Assembly: GCF_023243115.1 (NCBI RefSeq)
Contig: NZ_CP085081.1
Span: 2,170,001-2,234,000 of the forward strand
Source of the DNA: Sediminicoccus sp. KRV36
GTDB taxonomy: Bacteria; Pseudomonadota; Alphaproteobacteria; Acetobacterales; Acetobacteraceae
Length of the DNA stretch: 64,000 nt
Direction: 5' to 3'
Shown here: positions 53,724 through 61,735 of the stretch, in pieces
Layout of the letters: the number at the start of each line of letters is the position of its first letter
Numbering within the stretch: position 1 is the stretch's first letter
Notes under the pieces: model-generated
The model's input: only the letters and a program-made list of their open reading frames with translations
Database searches by the model: none
Told to the model about the DNA's origin: nothing
Program-made: the position numbers and the translations under genes

Positions 53724-54572
53724 ATGAACATCCTCTCGATCCAGTCCTGGGTGGCCTTCGGCCATGTCGGCAATGCCTCCGCGATGTTTCCCTTGCAGCG
53801 GCTGGGCGCCGAGGTCTGGGCCATCAACACGGTGCAATTCAGCAATCACACCGGCTATGGCGCCTGGCGCGGCCAGGTCTTTGGCGCAGAGCTCATCCGC
53901 GATTGCGTGCAAGGCATCGCCGAGCGTGGCGTGCTGCCGGCCTGTGACGCGGTGCTGACCGGCTATATGGGCGATGCGGCGATCGGCGAGGCGATCCTTG
54001 ATGCCGTGGCGGCGGTGAAGGCCGCGAACCCGGCGGCACTCTGGGCCTGTGATCCCGTGCTGGGCGATGACGGGCGCGGCATCTATGTGCGCCCCGGCAT
54101 TCCGGAATTCTTCCGCGACCGCGCCATGCCCATGGCCGATATCGCCACCCCCAACCGCTTCGAGCTGGAATGGCTGACGGGGCTGAAGGTGACGGACCTC
54201 GCCTCGGCGGAAGCGGCTGTCACGCGGTTGCAGGCGATGGGCCCGCGCTGCGTGCTGCTGACCAGCCTGGACCTGCCGGACATGCCGCAGGATTCCATCG
54301 GCATGCTGGCCGCCGAGGGCGGGCGCTTCTGGCGCGTGACGACGCCGATGCTGCCGATCAGCGTGAATGGCGCGGGGGATGCGATCGCCGCACTCTTCCT
54401 GTTCCATCGGCTGCGGACGGGGGATGCCGGGGCGGCACTATCGGCCGCCGCATCCTCGGTCTTCGGCGTGCTGCGCCGCACGGCGGAGGCAAGCTCGCGC
54501 GAAATCCTGACGGTGGCAGCGCAGGCGGAATTCGTGGAGCCGAGCCGGATTTTTGCCGCCGAACCCTGCTGA
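53724..54572 (+). CDS. pdxY: Pyridoxal kinase
   Basis: The 282-residue ribokinase-fold enzyme phosphorylates pyridoxal and related vitamers in the vitamin B6 salvage pathway. The PdxY pattern is MNILSIQSWVAFGHVGNAS at the start, DPVLGDDGRGIYV in the middle and the anion-hole/catalytic SVNGAGDAIAALFLFH near the C-terminus. The ATG at 53724 is used; a longer frame upstream enters the opposite-strand Bug gene. The ribosome-binding site is only GGGG-like. A strong hairpin follows 9 bp after the stop. Confidence 0.93.
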   Translation: MNILSIQSWVAFGHVGNASAMFPLQRLGAEVWAINTVQFSNHTGYGAWRGQVFGAELIRDCVQGIAERGVLPACDAVLTGYMGDAAIGEAILDAVAAVKAANPAALWACDPVLGDDGRGIYVRPGIPEFFRDRAMPMADIATPNRFELEWLTGLKVTDLASAEAAVTRLQAMGPRCVLLTSLDLPDMPQDSIGMLAAEGGRFWRVTTPMLPISVNGAGDAIAALFLFHRLRTGDAGAALSAAASSVFGVLRRTAEASSREILTVAAQAEFVEPSRIFAAEPC

Positions 54573-54581
54573 ACCAGGCCA

Positions 54582-54612
54582 GAGCGCGAGAGGGCTTTGC
54601 CCTCTCGCGCTC
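54582..54612. terminator. 14-bp perfect hairpin between convergent genes (copy D)
   Basis: GAGCGCGAGAGGGC (54582-54595) pairs with GCCCTCTCGCGCTC (54599-54612), loop TTT. It lies between the pdxY stop and the stop of the convergent phosphoesterase gene, so it probably ends both transcripts. Its GAGGGC-TTT-GCCCTC core resembles the second stem of the dispersed hairpin family. Confidence 0.7.
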
Positions 54613-54628
54613 ACCCCCCTCCCCCCCG

Positions 54629-55438
54629 CTACGGCAGCACCTGGCTCAACCGCCCGCCCAGGCGCAGCGGGGCCACGCGGGTGGCAAGGCCGGTCGCGTC
54701 ATCGGTTTCCACATAGAGGCCGCAGAGCGTCGCCTCGCCATCGGCGGGGGCAAGTTTCTCGCCGGGCATCTTCTTCCAGAAGCGCATGGCGGCACCGCCC
54801 TTCTGCATGCCGATGATGCTGTCATAATCGCCGCACATGCCGGCATCCGTCTGGTAGGCGGTGCCGCCGGGCAGGATCTGGTGGTCCGCCGTGGGGACAT
54901 GGGTGTGGGTGCCGATGATCAGGCTCGCCATGCCATCGAAGCTGTGGCCGAAGGCCTGTTTTTCGCTGCTCGCCTCGGCATGCACGTCAATGATGGCGGC
55001 CTGGATGGAATGGCCGAGCTTGTGGCGCTGCAATTCGAGCTGGACGGCGCGGAAGGGATCATCCAGCGGGTCCATGAAAAGCCGGCCCATGACGTTCATC
55101 ACCAGCGCGCGCCGCCCGCCGCGCACCTCCACCACCACAGCCCCGGCACCTGGCGTGCCGGGCGGGAAATTGGCCGGGCGGATGACGCGCTTTTCCTCCT
55201 CCAGGAAGGGGATGATCTCGCGCCGGTCCCAGGCGTGGTTGCCCAGCGTGATGACATCGGCGCCGGCGGCGAAGAAGGCGCGCGCCATGTCGGGTGCCAG
55301 GCCGAAGCCGTGGCTCGCATTTTCGCCATTCACCACGACGAGGTCGAGGTCGAGCCGGCTGCGCAGGCCGGGCAGGCGCTCCGTGAAGGCATCGCGCCCG
55401 GAGCGCCCGACGATGTCGCCGAGAAAGAGGATCTTCAC
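54629..55438 (-). CDS. YmdB-family (TIGR00282) metallophosphoesterase
   Basis: The 269-residue dinuclear metal phosphoesterase contains FLGDIVGRSGR at the start, VNGENASHGFG, LGNHAWDRREI, DVHAEASSEK and GTHTHVPTAD. In Bacillus the family acts as a 2',3'-cyclic nucleotide phosphodiesterase. It overlaps the cyclo-ligase gene (ATGA at 55435-55438), a conserved gene pair in alphaproteobacteria. Confidence 0.93.
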   Translation of the reverse strand: MKILFLGDIVGRSGRDAFTERLPGLRSRLDLDLVVVNGENASHGFGLAPDMARAFFAAGADVITLGNHAWDRREIIPFLEEEKRVIRPANFPPGTPGAGAVVVEVRGGRRALVMNVMGRLFMDPLDDPFRAVQLELQRHKLGHSIQAAIIDVHAEASSEKQAFGHSFDGMASLIIGTHTHVPTADHQILPGGTAYQTDAGMCGDYDSIIGMQKGGAAMRFWKKMPGEKLAPADGEATLCGLYVETDDATGLATRVAPLRLGGRLSQVLP

Positions 55439-55983
55439 GGGCGGATCAATCCCAGCTCGGTGGCGATGGCGGTCAGGCGGATGTCATGCGGGCCGGTCGG
55501 CACCTGGGGGATCTCCTGCGTGGAATAGGCCACACCGATGGCCTTGGCGTGCCGTAGCAGGGCGAGGGTGCGGTCGTAATACCCCCCGCCATAGCCCAGC
55601 CTGGCGCCGCTTCGGTCAAAGGCGAGCAGCGGGATGATCAGCCAGTCCGGGATGACGGGCGCGCCTTCGGCCGGGTGCTGTGTGCCCATGGGGCCGCGCG
55701 CCATGGCGATGCCCGGCCGCCAGGGGCGGAAGAAAAGCGGCTGGCCGCGCGGCGGTGTCACCGGCAGGGCGATGGCGTGGCCGCGCGCATGCAGCGCATC
55801 GAGCAGGGGGCGCGTGTCAATTTCGCTGCCCATCGGCCAGAAGCCGCCGACCAGCGCGCCGCGCTGTGGCGGGGCCTCACGCAGGATGACGTGGCACAGG
55901 GCCTCGCCCGCGCCGGGAATGCCACGCCGGGCGGCGAGGCATTGGCGGCGAAGGGCGGCCTTCTCGGCGTCGAGCGGGTTCAC
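55435..55983 (-). CDS. 5-formyltetrahydrofolate cyclo-ligase
   Basis: The 182-residue enzyme converts 5-formyl-THF and ATP to 5,10-methenyl-THF (EC 6.3.3.2). The signature is RLGYGGGYYDRTLA; the N-terminal AALRRQCLAARR and IDTRPLL segments are typical. Length is normal for the family. In many proteobacteria the 6S RNA gene precedes this gene, but only 19 bp separate it from the DoxX gene here, so no 6S RNA fits at this place. Confidence 0.94.
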   Translation of the reverse strand: MNPLDAEKAALRRQCLAARRGIPGAGEALCHVILREAPPQRGALVGGFWPMGSEIDTRPLLDALHARGHAIALPVTPPRGQPLFFRPWRPGIAMARGPMGTQHPAEGAPVIPDWLIIPLLAFDRSGARLGYGGGYYDRTLALLRHAKAIGVAYSTQEIPQVPTGPHDIRLTAIATELGLIRP

Positions 55984-56002
55984 CGCACATCATCCACGGG
56001 CC

Positions 56003-56386
56003 TCACCCCCGCTTGCGCGCATCCAGGCTCCAGGGCCCCGGGCCGGCCAGGACCAGGTACAGGAACAGGAAGCAGAACAGCACCGCCGCATCACCGCCAT
56101 TGCTGGTCGGCCAGAAGCTGCGCGGGGCATGGGCGATGAAATAGGCGGAGGCCATCAGTCCGGACATCACGAAGGCGACGGGGCGCGTGAACAGCCCCAC
56201 CACCAGCAGCGCGCCGCCGATTGTCTCCAGCGTCGCCGCCGCACCCAGCATGGAGAAAAGCTCCGGCGCGGGGCGGGGGGAGGGCGGGTAGCCGAAGAGC
56301 TTCTGCGGCCCATGCAGGAAGAAGACCAGCCCGGTCACGATGCGCAGCACACTGAGGCCATAGGGGGCGAAGCGTTCGAGCATCAT
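56003..56386 (-). CDS. DoxX-family membrane protein
   Basis: The 127-residue protein has four membrane segments. The start MMLERFAPYGLSVLRIVTG, the FFLHGPQKLFG motif and the late SNGGDAAVLFCFLFLY are typical of DoxX-like oxidoreductase-associated proteins. The ATG at 56386 overlaps the upstream stop as ATGA; the next codon is also ATG and gives a TGATG arrangement. It is probably involved in redox or membrane quinone chemistry, but the role is not settled. Confidence 0.87.
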   Translation of the reverse strand: MMLERFAPYGLSVLRIVTGLVFFLHGPQKLFGYPPSPRPAPELFSMLGAAATLETIGGALLVVGLFTRPVAFVMSGLMASAYFIAHAPRSFWPTSNGGDAAVLFCFLFLYLVLAGPGPWSLDARKRG

Positions 56387-56652
56387 GTCTCGGCATCCAC
56401 GACGCGCTGCGCGTGCAGGCGCAGATTGCCGCAATTGTTGCACACCAGCGCATAGACCGGCACATGCGGCGGCGAGGCGGGGATGGCGCCCGCGCCGTCA
56501 ATCATCGGCAGGGTGACGGACCAGCCAGGCCCACCCACCAGCGTCCAGGCATTCTGGCCGCAGGCCGGGCAGGGGCCCTGTGCCCCCCGCTTGGGCAGGA
56601 AGGCGTTGATCTTCTCGGCATCGCTGCGCGTGTCGTCTTGGTCTTTGGCCAT
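56383..56652 (-). CDS. Zinc-ribbon hypothetical protein (89 aa)
   Basis: The 89-residue protein has two CxxC knuckles, GPCPACGQNAW (near residues 28-31) and LVCNNCGNLRLHA (near 71-74), separated by about 40 residues with a strand-rich SVTLPMID stretch. It should bind one zinc. Coupled to DoxX by overlap, and starting 3 bp from the ETF-QO stop, so it is probably transcribed with them. The function is unknown. Confidence 0.7.
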   Translation of the reverse strand: MAKDQDDTRSDAEKINAFLPKRGAQGPCPACGQNAWTLVGGPGWSVTLPMIDGAGAIPASPPHVPVYALVCNNCGNLRLHAQRVVDAET

Positions 56653-56655
56653 GAA

Positions 56656-58260
56656 CTACATCCCTCCGGGATAATTGGGGCCGCCACCCCCCTCGGGCGT
56701 CTTCCAGTCGATATTCTGCGATGGGTCCTTGATGTCGCAGGTTTTGCAATGCACGCAATTCTGGGCGTTGATGACAAGGGCTGGTTTGCCCTCCTCCACC
56801 CCCACCGCCTCATAGACGCCGGCCGGGCAATAGCGGCTCTCGGGGCTGGCGAAGCGCTCCCAGTTGGTCCCGAGCCATTTGCCCGGATCGCGCAGCACCA
56901 GATGCGCGGGCTGGTTTTCCTCGTGATTGGTGTTGGACAGGAACACCGAGGAATTGCGGTCGAAGCTCAGCACGCCATCCGGCTTGGGGTAGGTGATGCG
57001 GGGCGCGTCGGCGGCGGATTTCAGCTGGCTGTGGTCGTCATGGTGGCCCATCGTCCAGGGCGCCTTGCCCTTGAAGACGTAGGTGTCGAGTGCCGCATTC
57101 ACCATGCCCCCCCAGAAGCCGAATTTCGCGAAGCCCGGGCGGATGTTGCGCACGCCCTCCAGCTCGGACCAGAGCCAGGATTGCCGCAGCAATTCAGGGT
57201 AGCTGTCCAGGCCCGCGCCCGCGATGGCCTCGGCCGCCACCATGCCGGATTTCATGGCCAGATGCGTGCCCTTGATCTTGGGCACATTGAGGAAGCCCGC
57301 CGTATCGCCGATCAAGGCACCACCGGGGAAGGTGAGCTTGGGGATGGACTGGAAGCCACCCTCATTCAGCGCCCTGGCACCGTAGGAAATCCGCTTGCCG
57401 CCGGCCAGCATGGGCGCCACCGCCGGGTGGTGCTTGTAGCGCTGGAACTCGTCGAAGGGCGAAAGCCAGGGATTGGGGTAATCCAGCCCGACCACGAAGC
57501 CGATGCTGACCAGGTTCTCCCCGAACATGTAGAGCCAGGAACCGCCATAGGTGTCCGAGGGCAGGGGCCAGCCGGCGCTGTGCCAGATCAGGCCGGGCTT
57601 GTGGTTCTCCTTCGGGATTTCCCAGAGTTCCTTGATGCCGATGGCAAAGGTCTGCGGGTCGCATTCGGCGCGCAGGTTGTAGGTGTCGAACAGCTTCTTG
57701 GTCAGACTGCCGCGGCAGCCCTCGGCGAAGAGCGTGGTAGTGGCGCGCAGCTCCATCCCCGGCTGATAATCGCCGCCCTTGCTGCCATCCTTCACGATGC
57801 CCATGACGCCCGCGACGACGCCCTTCACCACCCCCTCCTCGATGATCGTCTCGGAGGCGGCGAAGCCCGGGTAGATTTCCACGCCCAGCGCTTCGGCCTT
57901 GGCCCCCAGCCAGCGCGCCACATTGCCGAGGGAGACGATGTAGTTGCCCTCATTGTGCATCTGGGGCGGCGTGGGCAGCTTGAAGGCCCGGGTCTCGGTC
58001 AGCAGCATGAAGCGGTCTTCGCCGGCGGGTGTCGCCAATGCCGGCGGGTCCTCGCGCCAATCGGGCAGCAGCTCATCGAGGGCGCGCGGTTCGAGCACGG
58101 CGCCCGAAAGGATATGGGCCCCCACCTCGCCACCTTTTTCGACGATGCAGATGCTCATCTCGGGCGAGAGCTGTTTCAGGCGGATCGCGGCGGCCAGGCC
58201 CGCGGGGCCGGCGCCGATGATCAGCACATCGAATTCCATCGCTTCGCGCGTCTCGCTCAT
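56656..58260 (-). CDS. Electron transfer flavoprotein-ubiquinone oxidoreductase
   Basis: The 534-residue membrane-associated flavoprotein moves electrons from ETF (fed by acyl-CoA and other dehydrogenases) to ubiquinone. The FAD motif GAGPAG is at residues 16-21, and GGEVGAHILSGAVLEP is a family hallmark. The C-terminal [4Fe-4S] domain has YCPAGVYE, then CVHCKTCDIKDPSQN. Length matches the family. The cluster with small redox-linked genes is consistent with respiratory use of amino and fatty acids. Confidence 0.95.
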   Translation of the reverse strand: MSETREAMEFDVLIIGAGPAGLAAAIRLKQLSPEMSICIVEKGGEVGAHILSGAVLEPRALDELLPDWREDPPALATPAGEDRFMLLTETRAFKLPTPPQMHNEGNYIVSLGNVARWLGAKAEALGVEIYPGFAASETIIEEGVVKGVVAGVMGIVKDGSKGGDYQPGMELRATTTLFAEGCRGSLTKKLFDTYNLRAECDPQTFAIGIKELWEIPKENHKPGLIWHSAGWPLPSDTYGGSWLYMFGENLVSIGFVVGLDYPNPWLSPFDEFQRYKHHPAVAPMLAGGKRISYGARALNEGGFQSIPKLTFPGGALIGDTAGFLNVPKIKGTHLAMKSGMVAAEAIAGAGLDSYPELLRQSWLWSELEGVRNIRPGFAKFGFWGGMVNAALDTYVFKGKAPWTMGHHDDHSQLKSAADAPRITYPKPDGVLSFDRNSSVFLSNTNHEENQPAHLVLRDPGKWLGTNWERFASPESRYCPAGVYEAVGVEEGKPALVINAQNCVHCKTCDIKDPSQNIDWKTPEGGGGPNYPGGM

Positions 58261-58351
58261 GGTCCTGGCCTTTTCGCAGCAAAATCTCGTGAAGTGAAAC
58301 TAGACGAGGTGCCGGTTTCGCGTAACCCGCTTCGCGCGCTAGAAGAAAGTC

Positions 58352-59176
58352 ATGTCGCTTTCGCCCGAAGACACCGCGCTGCTGGCCAGCCTGCGCTGGC
58401 AGATCGCCATGGGCGCGGATGAGGCGATCCTCGCGGATGCGGTGGCGCGGGCGGCGCGCGTGGCGCCACCCCCCGCACCGCCCCCCGCACCGCAACGCCA
58501 GGCGGCCACCGCCACGGCCAGCCCCACCCCCCTGCGCAAGGCCACCCCGCATGGCGAGGCGGCGGCCGTGCTTGCGGCGGGCGCGAACAGCCTGGAGGAA
58601 CTGCGCGCCGCCATGGCGGAATTCACCGGCAGCCCGCTGCGCGAGACGGCGACGAACCTCGTCTTCAGCGATGGCATCCTGGGCGCGCCGGTGATGGTGA
58701 TCGGCGAGGCGCCGGGGGCGGAGGAAGACCGCCTGGGCAAGCCCTTCGTCGGCGCCTCGGGCCAATTGCTGGACCGCATGTTCGCCTCCATCGGAATGAG
58801 CCGCGCGCGCGACCTCTACATCACCAACATCCTGCCCTTCCGCCCGCCCGGAAACCGCACGCCGACGGATGCCGAAATCGCGCTGTTCCTGCCCTTCGTG
58901 CTGCGCCACATCGCCCTGGCGCGGCCGCGGCTGCTGGTGCTGGCCGGGGGTGTCGCGGCCAAGGGACTTCTTCAATCGCGCGACGGGATTACCCGGCTGC
59001 GGGGTCGTTGGCACCAAGTATCAATACTTGACGCAAAAGTATTGAATGCCATGCCGACCCTGCATCCCGCCTATCTGCTCCGCAACCCCATCGCCAAGCG
59101 CGATGCATGGGCTGATCTGCTGATGTTGCAACGCGATATGAATGATGGCGGGATTGGGGCGGGAGCTAAGTCTTAA
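58352..59176 (+). CDS. Family 4-type uracil-DNA glycosylase lacking all cysteines
   Basis: The 274-residue protein has the UDG family 4 domain: motif [20 protein letters not shown] (residues 118-137), [29 protein letters not shown] and the C-terminal [21 protein letters not shown] segment. The first roughly 90 residues are an alanine/proline-rich extension. Family 4 enzymes normally hold a [4Fe-4S] cluster by four cysteines, but this protein has no cysteine at all; the usual GCPLR cysteine is S94. It probably folds without a cluster. Its role is removal of uracil from DNA. Confidence 0.88.
   Translation: MSLSPEDTALLASLRWQIAMGADEAILADAVARAARVAPPPAPPPAPQRQAATATASPTPLRKATPHGEAAAVLAAGANSLEELRAAMAEFTGSPLRETATNLVFSDGILGAPVMVIGEAPGAEEDRLGKPFVGASGQLLDRMFASIGMSRARDLYITNILPFRPPGNRTPTDAEIALFLPFVLRHIALARPRLLVLAGGVAAKGLLQSRDGITRLRGRWHQVSILDAKVLNAMPTLHPAYLLRNPIAKRDAWADLLMLQRDMNDGGIGAGAKS
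59015..59044 (+). other. AT-rich nested inverted repeat inside the glycosylase gene
   Basis: CAAGTAT/ATACTTG around CA (59015-59030) and CAATACTT/AAGTATTG around seven bases (59022-59044) share an arm, so two alternative stems are possible. The stretch is far more AT-rich than the surrounding gene. It encodes [13 protein letters not shown] in a weakly conserved loop before the HPAYLLRN motif. It may be a protein-binding site, a recombination relic or chance. Confidence 0.45.
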
Positions 59177-59267
59177 CATCAGGATTGTCTGACGCGGCAC
59201 GGATAGATGCCGCCGGCGAAATCAACGCTTGCTTTACGATTAAGGACTGGTTAGGGCTGGCATCGTC

Positions 59268-61079
59268 ATGCGAGCGCTCTGCCCCATGGCCCGCACTCTG
59301 CCCGGCCTGGTTGCCGGGTTTCTTTGCTTCGGCGCCGGGCTTGCCCCGGCCACCGCCCAGCGGGCCCAAGAACAGACCGCCCCTTCCCAGGTGCGGACCC
59401 GAACCCCCTCCAGCCCGGCCGCCATTTCGGGGCTGCCGCAGCCCATGGGAGCCGCCGATGCGGCCCGCATGCGGCGCGCCTTCGAGGCGCAGGCGCGCGG
59501 CGATTTCGCCACCGCCGCGCGGGAGTCCGAAAGGCTGGATGACCGCCGGCTGATGGGCCATCTCCTCGCGGATCGGCACCGGCGGGGGGAGCCCTCCCTG
59601 CATGAAATCCAGGCCTGGCTCGGCGATTTCGCCGATCTGCCGGACGCCCCGGCGCTGCATGACGCGCTGCTGCGCCGCCTGCCCAGCGGCGCCACCGCCC
59701 CCCCGCCGCCCAGCCAGCCTGATCTCTCGGCCGAAATCCTCCCGGAGGACCGCGCCCCGGCCGAGCCCCCCCTGTCCCGCGATACCGGGCTGGAGCGTGC
59801 GGTCCAGGCCCGCCTCAATGACGGCAACCTCGATGCGGCGCTGGGCCTGATCCGCGCCCGGCGTGGCCTCAGCCAGGCCTATCTCGGGCAGCTCAAGGCC
59901 GAGATGGCGCAATCCCTGTTCCGCCAGGGCCGCGACGCCGATGCCTGGGCCATCGCGCAGGAGGGGCTGCGTCTGGCGCCCCAGAACGCCCAGGCCGCCT
60001 ACCAGGCCGGCCTCGCCGCCTGGGGGATGCAGAATTACGAGAGCGCCTATACGGCGTTCGAACGCGCCGCGCGCAATGAGCAGGCGGCTCCCACGCTGCG
60101 CGCCGCCGCCGCCTTCTGGACCGCGCGTTCGGCCGTGCGCGCCCGCCGCCCGGCGCAATATGTCCCCTGGATGCTGCAAGCGGCGCAGGAGCCGCGCACC
60201 TTCCACGGCATGATCGCCCGCCGCAGCCTGGGCCTGCCGCCCGGCCTGGTGTGGGAACGCGATGTCGCCAATGAATCCCGCGCCCAGGGCCTGGCCGAGA
60301 CGGCCGGCGGCTGGCGGGCGCTCGCCCTGCTGCAGATCGGCCAGCGGGAGCGTGCCGAGGCGGAGCTGCGCCTGCTGCAACGCCGCACCCGCAATAATTT
60401 CCAGGTCACGCAGGGCATCCTCGCCGTGGCGCAGCAGGCGAATATGCCGGGCCTCGCCGCGCAGGTGGCGACGGCCGCGCAGCTGGAGGATGGCCGCACG
60501 CGGGATGGCGCGCGCTATCCCCTGCCGGTGCTGCTGCCCAATGGAGGGTTCCGCATGGATCCCTCGCTGCTTTACGCCCTGGCGCTCCAGGAAAGCCGCT
60601 TTGACCCGAGCGCCATCAGCCGGGCCGGGGCGCGCGGATTGCTCCAGCTCATGCCGGCCACCGCCAGCTATGTGGCCAATGACCCCTCCCTGCGGGCGGA
60701 GGGCGTGGAGCGGCTGCATGATCCGGGCTTCAGCCTGGAACTCGGCCAGCGCTACGTGCATTACCTGGCACGGCATGAGGCGGTGCGGGGTGATCTGATC
60801 CGCCTGCTCGCGGCCTATAATGCCGGGCCGGGCAATCTGACGCGCTGGCTGCCGGCCGCCCAGCGCCGGGCGGACCCGCTGCTCTTCATCGAGAGCATCC
60901 CCGTGCATGAGACGCGCAGCTTCGTGACCCGCGTGCTGACCTTCAGCTGGATCTACGCGCATCGGCTGGGGCTGCCGACCCCCTCGCTCGATCAGATCGC
61001 CGGGGGTGGGTTTCCGAGCTTCGCCAGCGTCGAGGAAGTGACGGCCATGTTGCGCGTGACCTCCGCCCGCCCCAATTAA
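59268..61079 (+). CDS. Soluble lytic murein transglycosylase (Slt-type)
   Basis: The 603-residue periplasmic enzyme has a signal peptide (MRALCPMARTLPGLVAGFLCF, to about ATAQ). A long alpha-helical TPR-like superhelix covers roughly residues 60-400, and the C-terminal SLT domain has catalytic E442 in LALQESRFDPSAISRAGARG, LLQLMPATASYVA and LLAAYNAGPGNLTRW. It cuts peptidoglycan strands with formation of 1,6-anhydro ends. The upstream space from 59177 is AT-rich and may contain its promoter (TTGCTTTACG near 59230), but no clear element stands out. Confidence 0.93.
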   Translation: MRALCPMARTLPGLVAGFLCFGAGLAPATAQRAQEQTAPSQVRTRTPSSPAAISGLPQPMGAADAARMRRAFEAQARGDFATAARESERLDDRRLMGHLLADRHRRGEPSLHEIQAWLGDFADLPDAPALHDALLRRLPSGATAPPPPSQPDLSAEILPEDRAPAEPPLSRDTGLERAVQARLNDGNLDAALGLIRARRGLSQAYLGQLKAEMAQSLFRQGRDADAWAIAQEGLRLAPQNAQAAYQAGLAAWGMQNYESAYTAFERAARNEQAAPTLRAAAAFWTARSAVRARRPAQYVPWMLQAAQEPRTFHGMIARRSLGLPPGLVWERDVANESRAQGLAETAGGWRALALLQIGQRERAEAELRLLQRRTRNNFQVTQGILAVAQQANMPGLAAQVATAAQLEDGRTRDGARYPLPVLLPNGGFRMDPSLLYALALQESRFDPSAISRAGARGLLQLMPATASYVANDPSLRAEGVERLHDPGFSLELGQRYVHYLARHEAVRGDLIRLLAAYNAGPGNLTRWLPAAQRRADPLLFIESIPVHETRSFVTRVLTFSWIYAHRLGLPTPSLDQIAGGGFPSFASVEEVTAMLRVTSARPN

Positions 61080-61084
61080 GCGGC

Positions 61085-61612
61085 ATGCCGATTGACCCCG
61101 CCCTGACCTTCCTGCCCGTGAACATCGCCGTGCTGACGGTGAGCGACACGCGCAACATGACCACCGACCGCTCGGGCGAGACCTTGCAGGCCCGCATCGA
61201 GGCCGCCGGGCATCGCTGCATCGCGCGCGAAATCCTGCGCGACGAGGCGGATCTGATCGCTGACAAGCTGCGCGCCTGGATCGCCGACCCCCTGGTGGAT
61301 TGCGTCATCACCACGGGCGGCACCGGCATCACCGGCCGCGATGTGACGCCCGAGGCGTTTTCCCGCGTGGTGGAGAAGGAAATCCCGGGCTTCGGCGAGT
61401 TGTTCCGCATGCTGAGCTACCAGAAGATCGGCACCTCCACGATGCAGTCCCGCGCCCTGGGTGGCGTGGCGGGCGGGACCTATCTGTTCGCGCTGCCCGG
61501 CAGCACGGGCGCCTGCAAGGATGCCTGGGACGATATCCTGGTCTGGCAGCTCGATGCGCGGCACCGGCCGTGCAACCTGGTGGAATTGATGCCGCGGCTG
61601 ATGGAGCGATAG
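61085..61612 (+). CDS. moaB: Molybdenum cofactor biosynthesis protein MoaB
   Basis: The 175-residue MogA/MoaB-type protein has the molybdopterin-binding pattern VSDTRNMTTDRSGETL, TTGGTGITGRDVTPEA and GFGELFRMLSY, followed by the SRALGGVAGGTYLFALPGS segment. It acts in adenylation of molybdopterin or supports it. It starts 5 bp after the transglycosylase stop. A functional molybdenum cofactor pathway is consistent with the xanthine oxidase-family cluster at 18.8-22.6 kb. Confidence 0.92.
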   Translation: MPIDPALTFLPVNIAVLTVSDTRNMTTDRSGETLQARIEAAGHRCIAREILRDEADLIADKLRAWIADPLVDCVITTGGTGITGRDVTPEAFSRVVEKEIPGFGELFRMLSYQKIGTSTMQSRALGGVAGGTYLFALPGSTGACKDAWDDILVWQLDARHRPCNLVELMPRLMER

Positions 61613-61631
61613 GCGGGCAGCATCACGCGGC

Positions 61632-61735
61632 TAGAGCATGTTCCGATCGCAAGAGCTCACTTCGCAAGCTCCAGCCTATTGTTTTCGAGCATCTTTACCC
61701 GTCCGAACGATTCCGTTTGAACGGATGATGCTCTA
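61632..61735. repeat. Short mobile-element-like repeat with 8-bp terminal inverted repeats
   Basis: The ends TAGAGCAT (61632-61639) and ATGCTCTA (61728-61735) are perfect inverted repeats. Inside, a second stem uses GAGCATC (61687-61693) with GATGCTC, and an imperfect stem (GTCCGAACG with CGTTTGAAC) sits in it. The element is more AT-rich than its neighbours. Its right end supplies the stop codon of the TPR gene. I recall similar sequences in related genomes, but that is from memory. Confidence 0.65.

Noticed and set aside
55984..56002. 6S RNA next to the 5-formyl-THF cyclo-ligase gene
   Set aside because: Only 19 bp separate the neighbouring genes, too short for 6S RNA.
56413..58422. 669-codon plus-strand frame
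   Set aside because: Shadow of the ETF-QO gene, which has complete motifs and a normal start on the other strand.
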